Assembly (NCBI GenBank): GCA_036156195.1
Contig: JAYZUZ010000012.1
Location: 62,001-126,000, forward strand
Direction: 5' to 3'
DNA: 64,000 nucleotides
Source: Abyssibacter sp036156195
GTDB lineage: Bacteria > Pseudomonadota > Gammaproteobacteria > Nevskiales > OUC007
Both the position numbers and the translations under genes were made by a program. The notes beneath the pieces were generated by a model. The model had not been told where the DNA came from. It worked only from the letters and a program-made list of their open reading frames with translations, and made no database searches. The stretch's first letter is position 1. The number at the start of each line of letters is the position of its first letter. Shown piece by piece: positions 17,619 to 25,457 of this stretch.

Positions 17619-17694
17619 GGGTCGTTAGCTCAGTTGGTAGAGCATCGGACTTTTAATCCGCTGGTCGCTGGTTCGAGCCCAGCACGACCCACCA
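17619..17694 (+). tRNA. tRNA-Lys (anticodon UUU), CCA encoded
   Basis: The acceptor arm pairs GGGTCGT (17619-17625) with ACGACCC (17684-17690), followed by A and encoded CCA. The D-loop reads AGCTCAGTTGGTAGAGC. The anticodon loop CTTTTAA at 17650-17656 has TTT at 17652-17654. The T arm has GGTTCGAGCCC. The first anticodon-stem position looks unpaired (T/C) but the other four pairs are sound. It sits in the spacer after queC. Confidence 0.97.
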
Positions 17695-17705
17695 TCTTGT
17701 TTCTT

Positions 17706-17730
17706 CAACGCCCCGGTTCCCGGGGCGTTG
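17706..17730 (+). terminator. Hairpin terminator-like stem after tRNA-Lys
   Basis: CAACGCCCCGG and CCGGGGCGTTG form a perfect 11-bp stem with a TTC loop, 12 bp after the CCA end. The following bases (TCGGTTCTGG) hold only a weak T-run, so termination may be partial or Rho-assisted. Confidence 0.6.
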
Positions 17731-17808
17731 TCGGTTCTGGACAATGGAGTGCTTGCACCGTTCCGGTGCTGTGTATGATCAGCGGCTCATTTGTCCCTGT
17801 CCAGCTGC

Positions 17809-19059
17809 ATGTTCCGACGCCGCCGTAACCTGATTCGTGTTCCCAAGGACCTCGCCACGGTCACCCGCGTGGATCAGACGGCAGAGGTTGATCCCGCGTC
17901 CGTCGATGTGACCGACAAGGACCTTCGCCGAATCTGGACCAGTGTCGAGCACTTGTACCGTAGCGGTACGCAACCCTTCATCTCGCTGGGGATCTGGCGA
18001 CAGGGCCATTGCCTGATGAAGCGTTCGATCGGACATGTTCGCGGCAATGCACCGAGCGACCCGGCCGATGGTCGCGCGATTGTGGGCACTCCAGACACGC
18101 CGGTCTGCCTATTTTCTGCATCCAAGGCGATTACCGCGGTCTTGATTCATCAGCTGGCTGAGCAGGGCCTGCTCTCTCTGGATGCACCGGTGGCCAAGTA
18201 CCTGCCAGAGTTTGGCGTGCGCGGTAAGCACCGTGTCACCGTCTCTGAATTGCTGGCTCATCGCGCAGGTATTCCGCGCATCCCCATGCGTCAGCCCGAT
18301 CCAACCATTCTGTACGATTGGGACGCGGCGGTGGAGATGCTTTGTCGGGCCAAGCCCTTGCATCGTGGGGGTAAACAGGTTGCCTACCATGCAATTACAG
18401 GCGGCTTCATCCTGGGAGAGATTGCACGGCGCGTGTCAGGGGAAGAACTGCGTCCGTTGATGGACAGGTATCTGCGGACCCCGCTGGGGTTGCGCTACTT
18501 CAACTATGGGCTGCCAGCCGATCAGCGGCATGAGCTTGCCGAGGATGCCTTTACCGGGCCAGTGCCTCCGATGCTGGTCGGGTTGGTCGCCAAGCGGGCG
18601 TTGGGTGCTCGATTCGAGACGGTCCCCGAGATCTCCACTGATCCGCGCTTTACGGATGCAGTGATTCCGGCGGGCAATATCTGCGCAACGGCAGACGAGG
18701 TCTGCCGCTTTTACGCCATGCTTCTTCAGGATGGGCAATGGCAAGGTCGGCAGGTGCTGCAATCCTCAACGGCTCGTCGCTTGCAGATGCCAGCAGCCGA
18801 TCGACAGATCGACAAGACCCTGATGGTGCCCGTGCGCTTCTCTGAAGGCATGCTGCTGGGCGATGCGCCAGTGGGTCTCTACGGCCGGAACTCCCAGAGC
18901 TGCTTTGGCCACCTCGGCTTCATCAACATCCTGTGCTGGGCTGATCCCAAGCGACAGCTCGCGGTGAGTCTGCTCACAACTGGCAAGCCGGCTGTCACTC
19001 CGCATCTTTTCCAGCTGGCGCGTGTTGTGGCCTCGATCGGCCGTCTACCGACGGTCTGA
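17809..19059 (+). CDS. Serine hydrolase of the beta-lactamase/esterase (class C-like) family
   Basis: A 416-residue protein of the penicillin-binding-protein-like esterase family. The catalytic SxxK is SASK in VCLFSASKAITAVL (about residue 102), with a Tyr-x-x motif YHAITGGFILGEI replacing the usual Y-A-N. No cleavable signal is evident, so a cytoplasmic enzyme is likely. ATG 17809 gives MFRRRRNLIRV; an in-frame TTG at 17791 would add six residues. The substrate cannot be told from sequence. It converges with an unrelated lipoprotein gene. Confidence 0.82.
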   Translation: MFRRRRNLIRVPKDLATVTRVDQTAEVDPASVDVTDKDLRRIWTSVEHLYRSGTQPFISLGIWRQGHCLMKRSIGHVRGNAPSDPADGRAIVGTPDTPVCLFSASKAITAVLIHQLAEQGLLSLDAPVAKYLPEFGVRGKHRVTVSELLAHRAGIPRIPMRQPDPTILYDWDAAVEMLCRAKPLHRGGKQVAYHAITGGFILGEIARRVSGEELRPLMDRYLRTPLGLRYFNYGLPADQRHELAEDAFTGPVPPMLVGLVAKRALGARFETVPEISTDPRFTDAVIPAGNICATADEVCRFYAMLLQDGQWQGRQVLQSSTARRLQMPAADRQIDKTLMVPVRFSEGMLLGDAPVGLYGRNSQSCFGHLGFINILCWADPKRQLAVSLLTTGKPAVTPHLFQLARVVASIGRLPTV

Positions 19060-19072
19060 TCTGCAGGTGCGT

Positions 19073-19114
19073 CAGCGCGACGTCCGGCCATCGGCCAACC
19101 GGACGTCGTCGCTG
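19073..19114. terminator. Bidirectional hairpin between convergent genes
   Basis: CAGCG-CGACGTCCGG and CCGGACGTCG-T-CGCTG pair around an 11-nt loop, with one bulged T. It lies midway between the hydrolase stop at 19059 and the convergent lipoprotein stop at 19127. No T-run is present, so intrinsic termination is likely but not certain. Confidence 0.55.
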
Positions 19115-19126
19115 CCAAGTCAAGCC

Positions 19127-20185
19127 TTAGAGGCCTCCGAGAAAGGCTAGACCCGTGAGTGCCAGGCCTGAGCAGGCGCCCGCAGCCGCCAGCAATTCCG
19201 CGTAATCGACGGTTTCTGCTGCGCCATTGTCCGGGGTTAGGGTGACGGTATCATCGCTGTTGAAGCTGATCGTTGCCGTCCCGCCGCCACTGGTGATCTC
19301 AATGGTGCCGGAGGTGAACGGGCTTGCACTGCTGCCCGATGCGACCAGCGGTTCGGTGGTTGCGATTTCCGATGCGGCATTGGCGCATCCGGCCTGAGGG
19401 ATTGCCGGAGAAATCGAGAAACCGGTGGGACCGTCAAGATATGCGCCGTCGCTGTCCGTGAACAGTCTGAACGGTGCAGCTTCGGTGCCCAGGTACGATC
19501 TGAATGTACCGTCGCTGGAGAAGTTCTGCCCGTTGGCGCTACCGCTGACCCCGTAATCGCCGGACAAATCGAAGATCAGGCGCTGGTCCTCCTCGCCAGC
19601 ATCGGCATCCTCGGAACCATCGATTCGGACTCGAATCCCGTAGTCGATGTCCACAACGGTGTTGGATCCCTGCTGGTCCGTGTCCAGGTGATAGCGGAGC
19701 CGATACGGTTGTTCGGCAGATGCGCCGACTGCTGCGTAGAGAACGGTGGCCGCCCCCTCGGTGACTTCGCCGGCAGCGGTCTGGCCATCGATTTCCAGGT
19801 AGTCATTTGCGGTGTCGCCCTGGTCAAGATTGCCGGTGAGCCGACAGGCGTCTGCTGTCTCACCGGAAAGATCGAATCGCTGCGTGGTGAACGGGGAGCC
19901 CACGTCCTGCTCTGTGGCCGAGTACGGCTGCACCGAACCCGAGTCGCAGTTGCCATCCTCAAAGGTCTTACGGGCGCTGTCCGCCACGAAGGCACCGTCG
20001 ATGCGGTTGAGGCTGTCGATCATCTGGGCAAGCTGGCCGGCCTGAGCACGGACGGTCGCGGCATCGCTGAGATCAGCCGAGCCGAGTGCTTGTTCATCCG
20101 AACTGCGGGCGTTGTCGTCATCGGTGCAGGCAACAAGCCCAGCCGTCAAAAGCAGGACAGCACCTGTAGAAAGCAGTGGTTTCAT
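19127..20185 (-). CDS. Putative lipoprotein of unknown function
   Basis: A 352-residue protein beginning with a lipoprotein signal (MKPLLSTGAVLLLTAGLVAC, Cys20) followed by an acidic segment. The start at 20185 has GGAGA a few bases upstream; the frame is open further but without a signal. The mature part is rich in Asp, Gly, Ser and Thr with beta-like segments (YRLRYHLDTD, VVDIDYGIRVRIDG, GTIEITSGGGTATISF) and several Cys. The tail ends SGLALTGLAFLGGL, unusually hydrophobic. I do not recognise the family. It stands alone, divergent from the glucan gene. Confidence 0.75.
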   Translation of the reverse strand: MKPLLSTGAVLLLTAGLVACTDDDNARSSDEQALGSADLSDAATVRAQAGQLAQMIDSLNRIDGAFVADSARKTFEDGNCDSGSVQPYSATEQDVGSPFTTQRFDLSGETADACRLTGNLDQGDTANDYLEIDGQTAAGEVTEGAATVLYAAVGASAEQPYRLRYHLDTDQQGSNTVVDIDYGIRVRIDGSEDADAGEEDQRLIFDLSGDYGVSGSANGQNFSSDGTFRSYLGTEAAPFRLFTDSDGAYLDGPTGFSISPAIPQAGCANAASEIATTEPLVASGSSASPFTSGTIEITSGGGTATISFNSDDTVTLTPDNGAAETVDYAELLAAAGACSGLALTGLAFLGGL

Positions 20186-20384
20186 GGTGGGATCTCCGTG
20201 ATCAGGGGTTGGGTCACGGAGAGCATCGCCCAGCTGGATGACGGCGAATACGCCCCAGCCAGGGGGGCTTGCGTGGAACTTTCTGGTTCCTGCGCTGACT
20301 CTGTAGTGACACGCGGGGGCGTCGTCAGAGGGTGGTTGCTTTGTCGAGCAGGCCAAATGCCGGCTCCAGTACAAGGAAGTGCTG

Positions 20385-22007
20385 ATGGAATGCAAATCCC
20401 GCAGCGCGCTCGGGTCCGTCCCGCTTGGGCGCTTTATCCGCATCACGCTGTCCCTGCTCATCGGGCTGACGCCAGGGCTTCTTCAGGCTACGGAAACGCT
20501 GGGAGCTGCTCACCGTTTTGACTACGCGTGGCTGAAGGGGCAGGCGCGCAGCCTGGCGGCCAAACCGTATCGAAACCCTGAGGGTCACTTGCCGGCGTCA
20601 CTCCAATCGCTGAGTTGGGATGATTACCAGGCCTTACGCTTTGATCGCGACCAGGCGTTGTGGGCACAAAAGGGGAGTGATTCTCCATTTAGGGTCGAGT
20701 TATTCCACCTTGGCCTGTATTTCCAGGCACCGGTTCAGGTTTACCTACTGGAAGAGAATCAGGCCCGCCAGCTCGCCTATGATCCGGCCTTGTTTGACTA
20801 CGGCGAATCCGGTGTCGATCCCCAACAGTTACCCGAGGACCTCGGATTTGCCGGATTTCGCTACCACCTGGACACCGACTGGGCGCGTGACGTCTTTGCC
20901 TTTCTTGGGGCCAGCTATTTCCGGGCCGTCGGTCATGAAATGCAGTACGGCATGTCGGCGCGGGGCCTAGCGGTGGACACAGCCTTGCCGAGTGGCGAGG
21001 AATTCCCGATGTTTACGCATTTCTGGCTACAGAAGCCGCAACCGGGTCAGCCCACCGCGACGATCTACGCGCTGCTGGACTCGCCACGTGTGACGGGGGC
21101 CTATCGTTTTGACATTACACCCGGTGCTTCACTGCATATGCGCGTCGATGTGGCCCTTTATCCACGCGCTTCCATCGAACGCCTGGGAATCGCCCCGCTG
21201 ACCAGCATGTACATGGTTGGGGAGAATGATCGCCGCGCAGATTGGGACTGGCGCCCCGAAATTCATGACTCGGATGGACTCTTGCTGCACACCGGCACGG
21301 GCCAATGGATTTGGCGACCGCTGATGAATCCACGCCATCTGCGCTTCAATGCGTATGCAGATACCCATCCCCGTGGGTTTGGGCTGCTACAACGCGATCA
21401 GGTGTTTGATCACTACCAGGACGACGGCGTGTTCTACGAGCGACGGCCCGGGGTCTGGGTGCAGCCTCGCGGCGACTGGGGAGAGGGCAGCGTGCAGCTC
21501 GTGGAGATTCCCACACTGGACGAAACCTTCGACAACATCGTCGCGTTCTGGAACCCGGCCGAGCCGATCAAGCCAGGGCAGGAATACCTGTTCAGCTACG
21601 ATCTGCACTGGGGTTCCGAACGTATTCTGCCGCAGGCACTCGGTCGCGTTGAGCAAACGCTGACGGGGCTTGGCGGAGTGGTCGGGCAGAAGCGGCGGTA
21701 CTACAGCAAACGCTTTGTTATTGATTTCTCCGGCGATGTCTTCGACATGCTGGGTGAGGACGTCACCGTAGAACCGGTGATCGAGGTCTCACGCGGCGAG
21801 GTTGAAATCGTCTCCGCCAGACCACTCCATGCCCTCGCTGGATACCGAGCGCGGTTTGATGTGGTTCCGCCTGATGGCTCCACCGATCCGATCAACCTTA
21901 GCGTGCATCTGGCGGTAGAGGGTCGCCGGCTCACAGAAACCTGGCAGTACCAGTGGAGCCCACCGCCCGAGAAACAGCGGAAACTGCGCAACCCCGGTCA
22001 CCTCTAG
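20385..22007 (+). CDS. Glucan biosynthesis protein of the OpgG/OpgD (MdoG) family
   Basis: Periplasmic protein of the osmoregulated periplasmic glucan pathway, about 540 residues. A Sec signal (about 1-35) precedes the family opening FDYAWLKGQARSLAAKPY. Conserved segments include FRAVGHEMQYGMSARGLAVDTA, TSMYMVGENDR and PRGFGLLQRDQVFDHYQD. ATG 20385 is 7 nt after AAGGA; GTG 20379 is too close. The absence of a twin-arginine motif favours OpgG over OpgD. No opgH glucosyltransferase is adjacent. Confidence 0.88.
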   Translation: MECKSRSALGSVPLGRFIRITLSLLIGLTPGLLQATETLGAAHRFDYAWLKGQARSLAAKPYRNPEGHLPASLQSLSWDDYQALRFDRDQALWAQKGSDSPFRVELFHLGLYFQAPVQVYLLEENQARQLAYDPALFDYGESGVDPQQLPEDLGFAGFRYHLDTDWARDVFAFLGASYFRAVGHEMQYGMSARGLAVDTALPSGEEFPMFTHFWLQKPQPGQPTATIYALLDSPRVTGAYRFDITPGASLHMRVDVALYPRASIERLGIAPLTSMYMVGENDRRADWDWRPEIHDSDGLLLHTGTGQWIWRPLMNPRHLRFNAYADTHPRGFGLLQRDQVFDHYQDDGVFYERRPGVWVQPRGDWGEGSVQLVEIPTLDETFDNIVAFWNPAEPIKPGQEYLFSYDLHWGSERILPQALGRVEQTLTGLGGVVGQKRRYYSKRFVIDFSGDVFDMLGEDVTVEPVIEVSRGEVEIVSARPLHALAGYRARFDVVPPDGSTDPINLSVHLAVEGRRLTETWQYQWSPPPEKQRKLRNPGHL

Positions 22008-22183
22008 ACCCATCGGGATTCGTCAATACGCCGTGATCTGCGGCAATCGGCTGCGTTAGCTGCCTCTCCGATGGAAGGCCTGCTGACGGGTCGATACAGT
22101 AGCCCGTAGCGGGCAGGAGACGATAGCGCATCGGCACCGTCTGGAGTTGCGACCTGTGAACCGATGCCAGACGCCGGAACAAG

Positions 22184-23359
22184 GTGAGAGCGGACAAGAT
22201 CAAGATCGAGGATCTGGAGGCGCAGCGGGCGCGCGGCCATTACGGACTGGTGTTCCAGCCAGAGTTGGAACAGCCGTTTCGGGCGTATTACCTCCGGTTC
22301 ATGCGGCGGCACGTTTTCAGTGCCCAAGTCGCTGCGATCATCCTGAGCCTGCTGGCAGTGCTCGTCGAACTGGTATTCGTGCAACCACCTGCATCTGTGC
22401 AGGCGGCGTTCATCGTGATTTTCCTGCTGGCCATCCCTACAGGGGTGATTCTGAGCCTGTTGTATCTGCGGTCGTCTGCACAGGCACTGGGCCTGCAATG
22501 GTTGAGTGCGCTGGTGGTGCTTTGCTCACTGGGATCGGCCTTTTACCTGGAGGCGTTGTACAGACTCGACGGTTTGCGCTACGGCTATCAGACCATCACC
22601 TTCGTGCTCATCTTCAATTTTCTGCTGTTGGGGTTGCGCTATTACCAGGCGCAGGCACTGGCTCTAAGCGGCTTGGCCGTGTACGCCGTCGTCCTGCTTG
22701 CGCTGGACACGCCGGCAGCGGACTTGACGCATGCGCTGTACAACTACGTTGCGGTGGGCACCCTGGCCAGTACGGCGGGCTATATGCAGGAATACATCGT
22801 CCGCACCAATTTTCTTGATCGCGGAATCCGCCGGCACCAGGCGCTGCACGACCGACTCACCGGCCTGCTGAACCGTCATGGCCTTGAGGTGCATGCTGAA
22901 CGGAGCTGGCGGCGGGCAACGCGCGAGGCTGTGCCCGTGGCCGTCGCAGTGTTCGATATTGACTGGTTTAAACACTACAACGACGAACTGGGTCACCCCG
23001 CCGGCGACGCCTGCCTGGCACGCGTGGCCGACGCCCTGCTGCAACACGTGGGGCGTCCGCTGGATTGTGCCGCGCGGCTCGGCGGAGAGGAGTTTGCCGT
23101 GGTCTGGTATGACGTTGATCACGAGGCGGCGGCCAAGTTGGGTGAGCGCTTCCGGGAGGCGGTGGAGTCGCTACGCATTGCCCATCCCGCACATGTCTGC
23201 GAGTGGGTGACGTTGAGTGGCGGCGTGACAGTGGTGCGTCCGGCGGACGGCGCCACGCTGAGTGCGGCAATTCTCACAGCGGACGCGGCGTTGTACGAAG
23301 CCAAGCGCGCCGGCCGCAATCGCATTACCGTGGCCGGGTCTACAGCGGATCCGACCTGA
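22184..23359 (+). CDS. Membrane-bound diguanylate cyclase (GGDEF)
   Basis: Makes cyclic di-GMP from two GTP. The N-terminal half (about 45-200) has five or six hydrophobic helices and no recognised sensor domain. The GGDEF domain (about 220-380) has HDRLTGLLNRHG, FDIDWFKHYND and an intact catalytic LGGEEFAV. No RxxD inhibitory site is evident five residues before GGEEF. The start is GTG 22184 after AACAAG. Its 3' end overlaps the convergent TetR gene by 20 bp. The 176 bp upstream contain nothing I recognise. Confidence 0.9.
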   Translation: MRADKIKIEDLEAQRARGHYGLVFQPELEQPFRAYYLRFMRRHVFSAQVAAIILSLLAVLVELVFVQPPASVQAAFIVIFLLAIPTGVILSLLYLRSSAQALGLQWLSALVVLCSLGSAFYLEALYRLDGLRYGYQTITFVLIFNFLLLGLRYYQAQALALSGLAVYAVVLLALDTPAADLTHALYNYVAVGTLASTAGYMQEYIVRTNFLDRGIRRHQALHDRLTGLLNRHGLEVHAERSWRRATREAVPVAVAVFDIDWFKHYNDELGHPAGDACLARVADALLQHVGRPLDCAARLGGEEFAVVWYDVDHEAAAKLGERFREAVESLRIAHPAHVCEWVTLSGGVTVVRPADGATLSAAILTADAALYEAKRAGRNRITVAGSTADPT

Positions 23360-24053
23360 GCAGACCGGCCTGCCGCAACTGGTCTGGATCGGCCATGGCC
23401 ATGGCCTGGGCGCCAAAGATGATCATGCGCACCATGGTGACCATCTGGTCTGCGATGGCTTCGCGTTCTTCTGGGCTTGCATCGATGGCTGTTCCACCGA
23501 GGGCAAATACGAGTCGAGTGATCGCTTTGGCCGCCAGTGCTGGTGCGTGGACCTGCTGCCCCCGCTGTTCCGCCAGACGAACGAGGTCGGTGCACAACTC
23601 GTCTTCAAAATACTGCAGTTCACGTTCGACAGCTTGTTTGAAGGCATCCGAACCCACCGTGCCTTCGCAGAGCAGGACATGGAGCAGCTTGGCGTCGGAG
23701 GCCAGCTGCGACATGAAGACCATCACCGAGGGCCGCGTCACCTCCTGAGTTGAGGACACCCGCAGGCGGGCATCCCGAATGATTTGACGCAGGCTTTGTC
23801 CAGCCATGTCGATCAGCGCCACAGCCAGTTCGTCGACATCGCGAAAATGTCGATAAAAGCTGTTGGGCGCGATGCCTGCTTCGCGGGTGACTTCACGCAG
23901 ACTCAGTGTGGAAACGCTGCGGTGCGGTCCAATCAGGCGTAGCGCAGCGTCGATGATGTCCTGTCGAGTGATCAAGGCCAGGCGGATGTCGGGGCAGGGC
24001 GCGAATTGTACAGACCTGCGCCGAGCACGGCGTTCGCCCCACGGGCAGACCAA
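23340..24053 (-). CDS. TetR-family repressor, FabR/DesT-like
   Basis: The HTH region (about 30-70) has STLSLREVTREAGIAPNSFYRHFRDVDELAVALID, listed by position about 48-82, which closely resembles FabR, the repressor of unsaturated fatty acid synthesis genes. The C-terminal part forms the ligand/dimer domain. Family knowledge suggests it senses acyl-CoA/ACP composition; targets cannot be read here, although a desaturase is encoded at 39.6 kb. ATG 24053 gives an unusually Arg-rich leader; TTG 23975 (MITRQDIIDAA) may be the true start. Confidence 0.78.
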   Translation of the reverse strand: MVCPWGERRARRRSVQFAPCPDIRLALITRQDIIDAALRLIGPHRSVSTLSLREVTREAGIAPNSFYRHFRDVDELAVALIDMAGQSLRQIIRDARLRVSSTQEVTRPSVMVFMSQLASDAKLLHVLLCEGTVGSDAFKQAVERELQYFEDELCTDLVRLAEQRGQQVHAPALAAKAITRLVFALGGTAIDASPEEREAIADQMVTMVRMIIFGAQAMAMADPDQLRQAGLLRSDPL

Positions 24054-24138
24054 CCATCGCTGTCGCAGGGTGAGATACTAAGAACTCACGGAGCGGTGCG
24101 GACCACCCAGATGCAGCCGTTTTTTGCGCAACAACAGG

Positions 24139-24158
24139 GTGGCGCGAATCGATCCGTG
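24139..24158 (+). repeat. Copy 1 of a short dispersed repeat (core GGCGCGAATCGATCCGT)
   Basis: This 17-nt core in the spacer upstream of the BaiN-like gene recurs in inverse orientation at 52979-52998. The core contains the quasi-palindrome CGAATCGATCCG centred on ATCGAT. The match continues imperfectly on both sides. Confidence 0.5.
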
Positions 24159-24217
24159 CTTCCCGAGGTATCGACTTTCCATGCCGGCGGCTCACACCGG
24201 CAACAGCCGGCTCGACC

Positions 24218-25438
24218 ATGACAGAAACTGCGGATCACTACGATGTCATCGTCATTGGCGGGGGCGCAGCCGGGTTGTTCTGCGCGATCACAGCCGGTGA
24301 GCGAGGACGTCGCGTACTGGTGATCGAGCACGCCAACCGTGTCGGCAAGAAGATTCTGATGTCGGGGGGTGGGCGCTGCAATTTCACGCATCTGGATGCC
24401 TCACCCGCGCAGTACATCTCAGCCAACCCTCACTTCTGCAAATCCGCATTGGCGAGATTTTCGCCCTGGCATTTTCTTGAACGGGTTAACCGTCACGAGA
24501 TTCCCTGGCACGAAAAAACACCGGGTCAGTTGTTCTGTGACCGTTCGTCCAAGGACATCGTGGCCATGCTGCTCGCCGATGCCGCCGCGGCTCAGGTACA
24601 GATCCGCACGGCTTGCGCGGTTGAAAGCGTGGAGCCAGGTGACCCGATGCGCGTTGCGACGACGCAGGGCTTGATGACCGCAGAACGATTGGTTGTTGCC
24701 ACAGGCGGCTTATCGATTCCCAAGATGGGTGCCACCGATTTTGGGTATCGGCTTGCTGCGGAGTGGGGACTGCCGCTGCAACCGCGTCGGGCTGGACTGG
24801 TGCCGTTCACCCTGCATCCGCCCGCCTTGGCGCAGTGGTCGGCCCTGGCGGGCATCTCTGCCGCCGTCGATGCACGCATCCTCCGCCAGGACCAACAGCT
24901 GGGTCCGTCATTTCGCGATCAGATGTTGGTCACGCACCGTGGTCTGAGTGGGCCAGCGCTTCTTCAGGCCTCTTCCTACTGGCGGGATGGCGCGGAGTTA
25001 TCGATCGACTGGATGCCGGGTCTGTCACCGGAGGACTGGCTGGGTGAGGCGCGCAAGCACTCTCCGCGACGTCGTCTCAAGTCGCTGTTGAGTGATCGAT
25101 TGACGCAGCGCTTGTCAGAACGTCTGGTCGACCTGCTGACGCTGACCGGCGTGCCGGTTGACGCGCCCGTAGCGGATCTCAGTCGGACACAGATGCAGCG
25201 TGCTGCGCGGCTGCTGTCCGATATGCGCTTTCAACCCTCAGGTACGGAGGGCTACCGCACCGCCGAGGTCACACTGGGCGGCGTGGATACCCAGGCTCTG
25301 TCCTCCAAGACGATGGAAGCGCGCAGCATCCCCGGCGTGCATTTCATCGGTGAGGTGGTTGATGTCACCGGTTGGCTGGGCGGTTACAACTTCCAGTGGG
25401 CCTGGGCATCGGGCTGGGCCGCCGGTCAGGCTGTCTGA
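24218..25438 (+). CDS. BaiN/YhiN (HI0933)-family FAD-dependent oxidoreductase
   Basis: A 406-residue flavoprotein with an N-terminal dinucleotide-binding motif VIVIGGGAAGLFCAITAGERG (about 10-30, listed by position), then the family signature KKILMSGGGRCNFTH (about 50-64) and the C-terminal FIGEVVDVTGWLGGYNFQWAWASG block. The cellular substrate of this widespread family is generally unknown; some members act in anaerobic bile-acid reduction. It is divergent from the TetR gene and converges with the hydrolase island. Confidence 0.9.
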   Translation: MTETADHYDVIVIGGGAAGLFCAITAGERGRRVLVIEHANRVGKKILMSGGGRCNFTHLDASPAQYISANPHFCKSALARFSPWHFLERVNRHEIPWHEKTPGQLFCDRSSKDIVAMLLADAAAAQVQIRTACAVESVEPGDPMRVATTQGLMTAERLVVATGGLSIPKMGATDFGYRLAAEWGLPLQPRRAGLVPFTLHPPALAQWSALAGISAAVDARILRQDQQLGPSFRDQMLVTHRGLSGPALLQASSYWRDGAELSIDWMPGLSPEDWLGEARKHSPRRRLKSLLSDRLTQRLSERLVDLLTLTGVPVDAPVADLSRTQMQRAARLLSDMRFQPSGTEGYRTAEVTLGGVDTQALSSKTMEARSIPGVHFIGEVVDVTGWLGGYNFQWAWASGWAAGQAV

Positions 25439-25457
25439 GCAGCACCGGCCGGCGACT

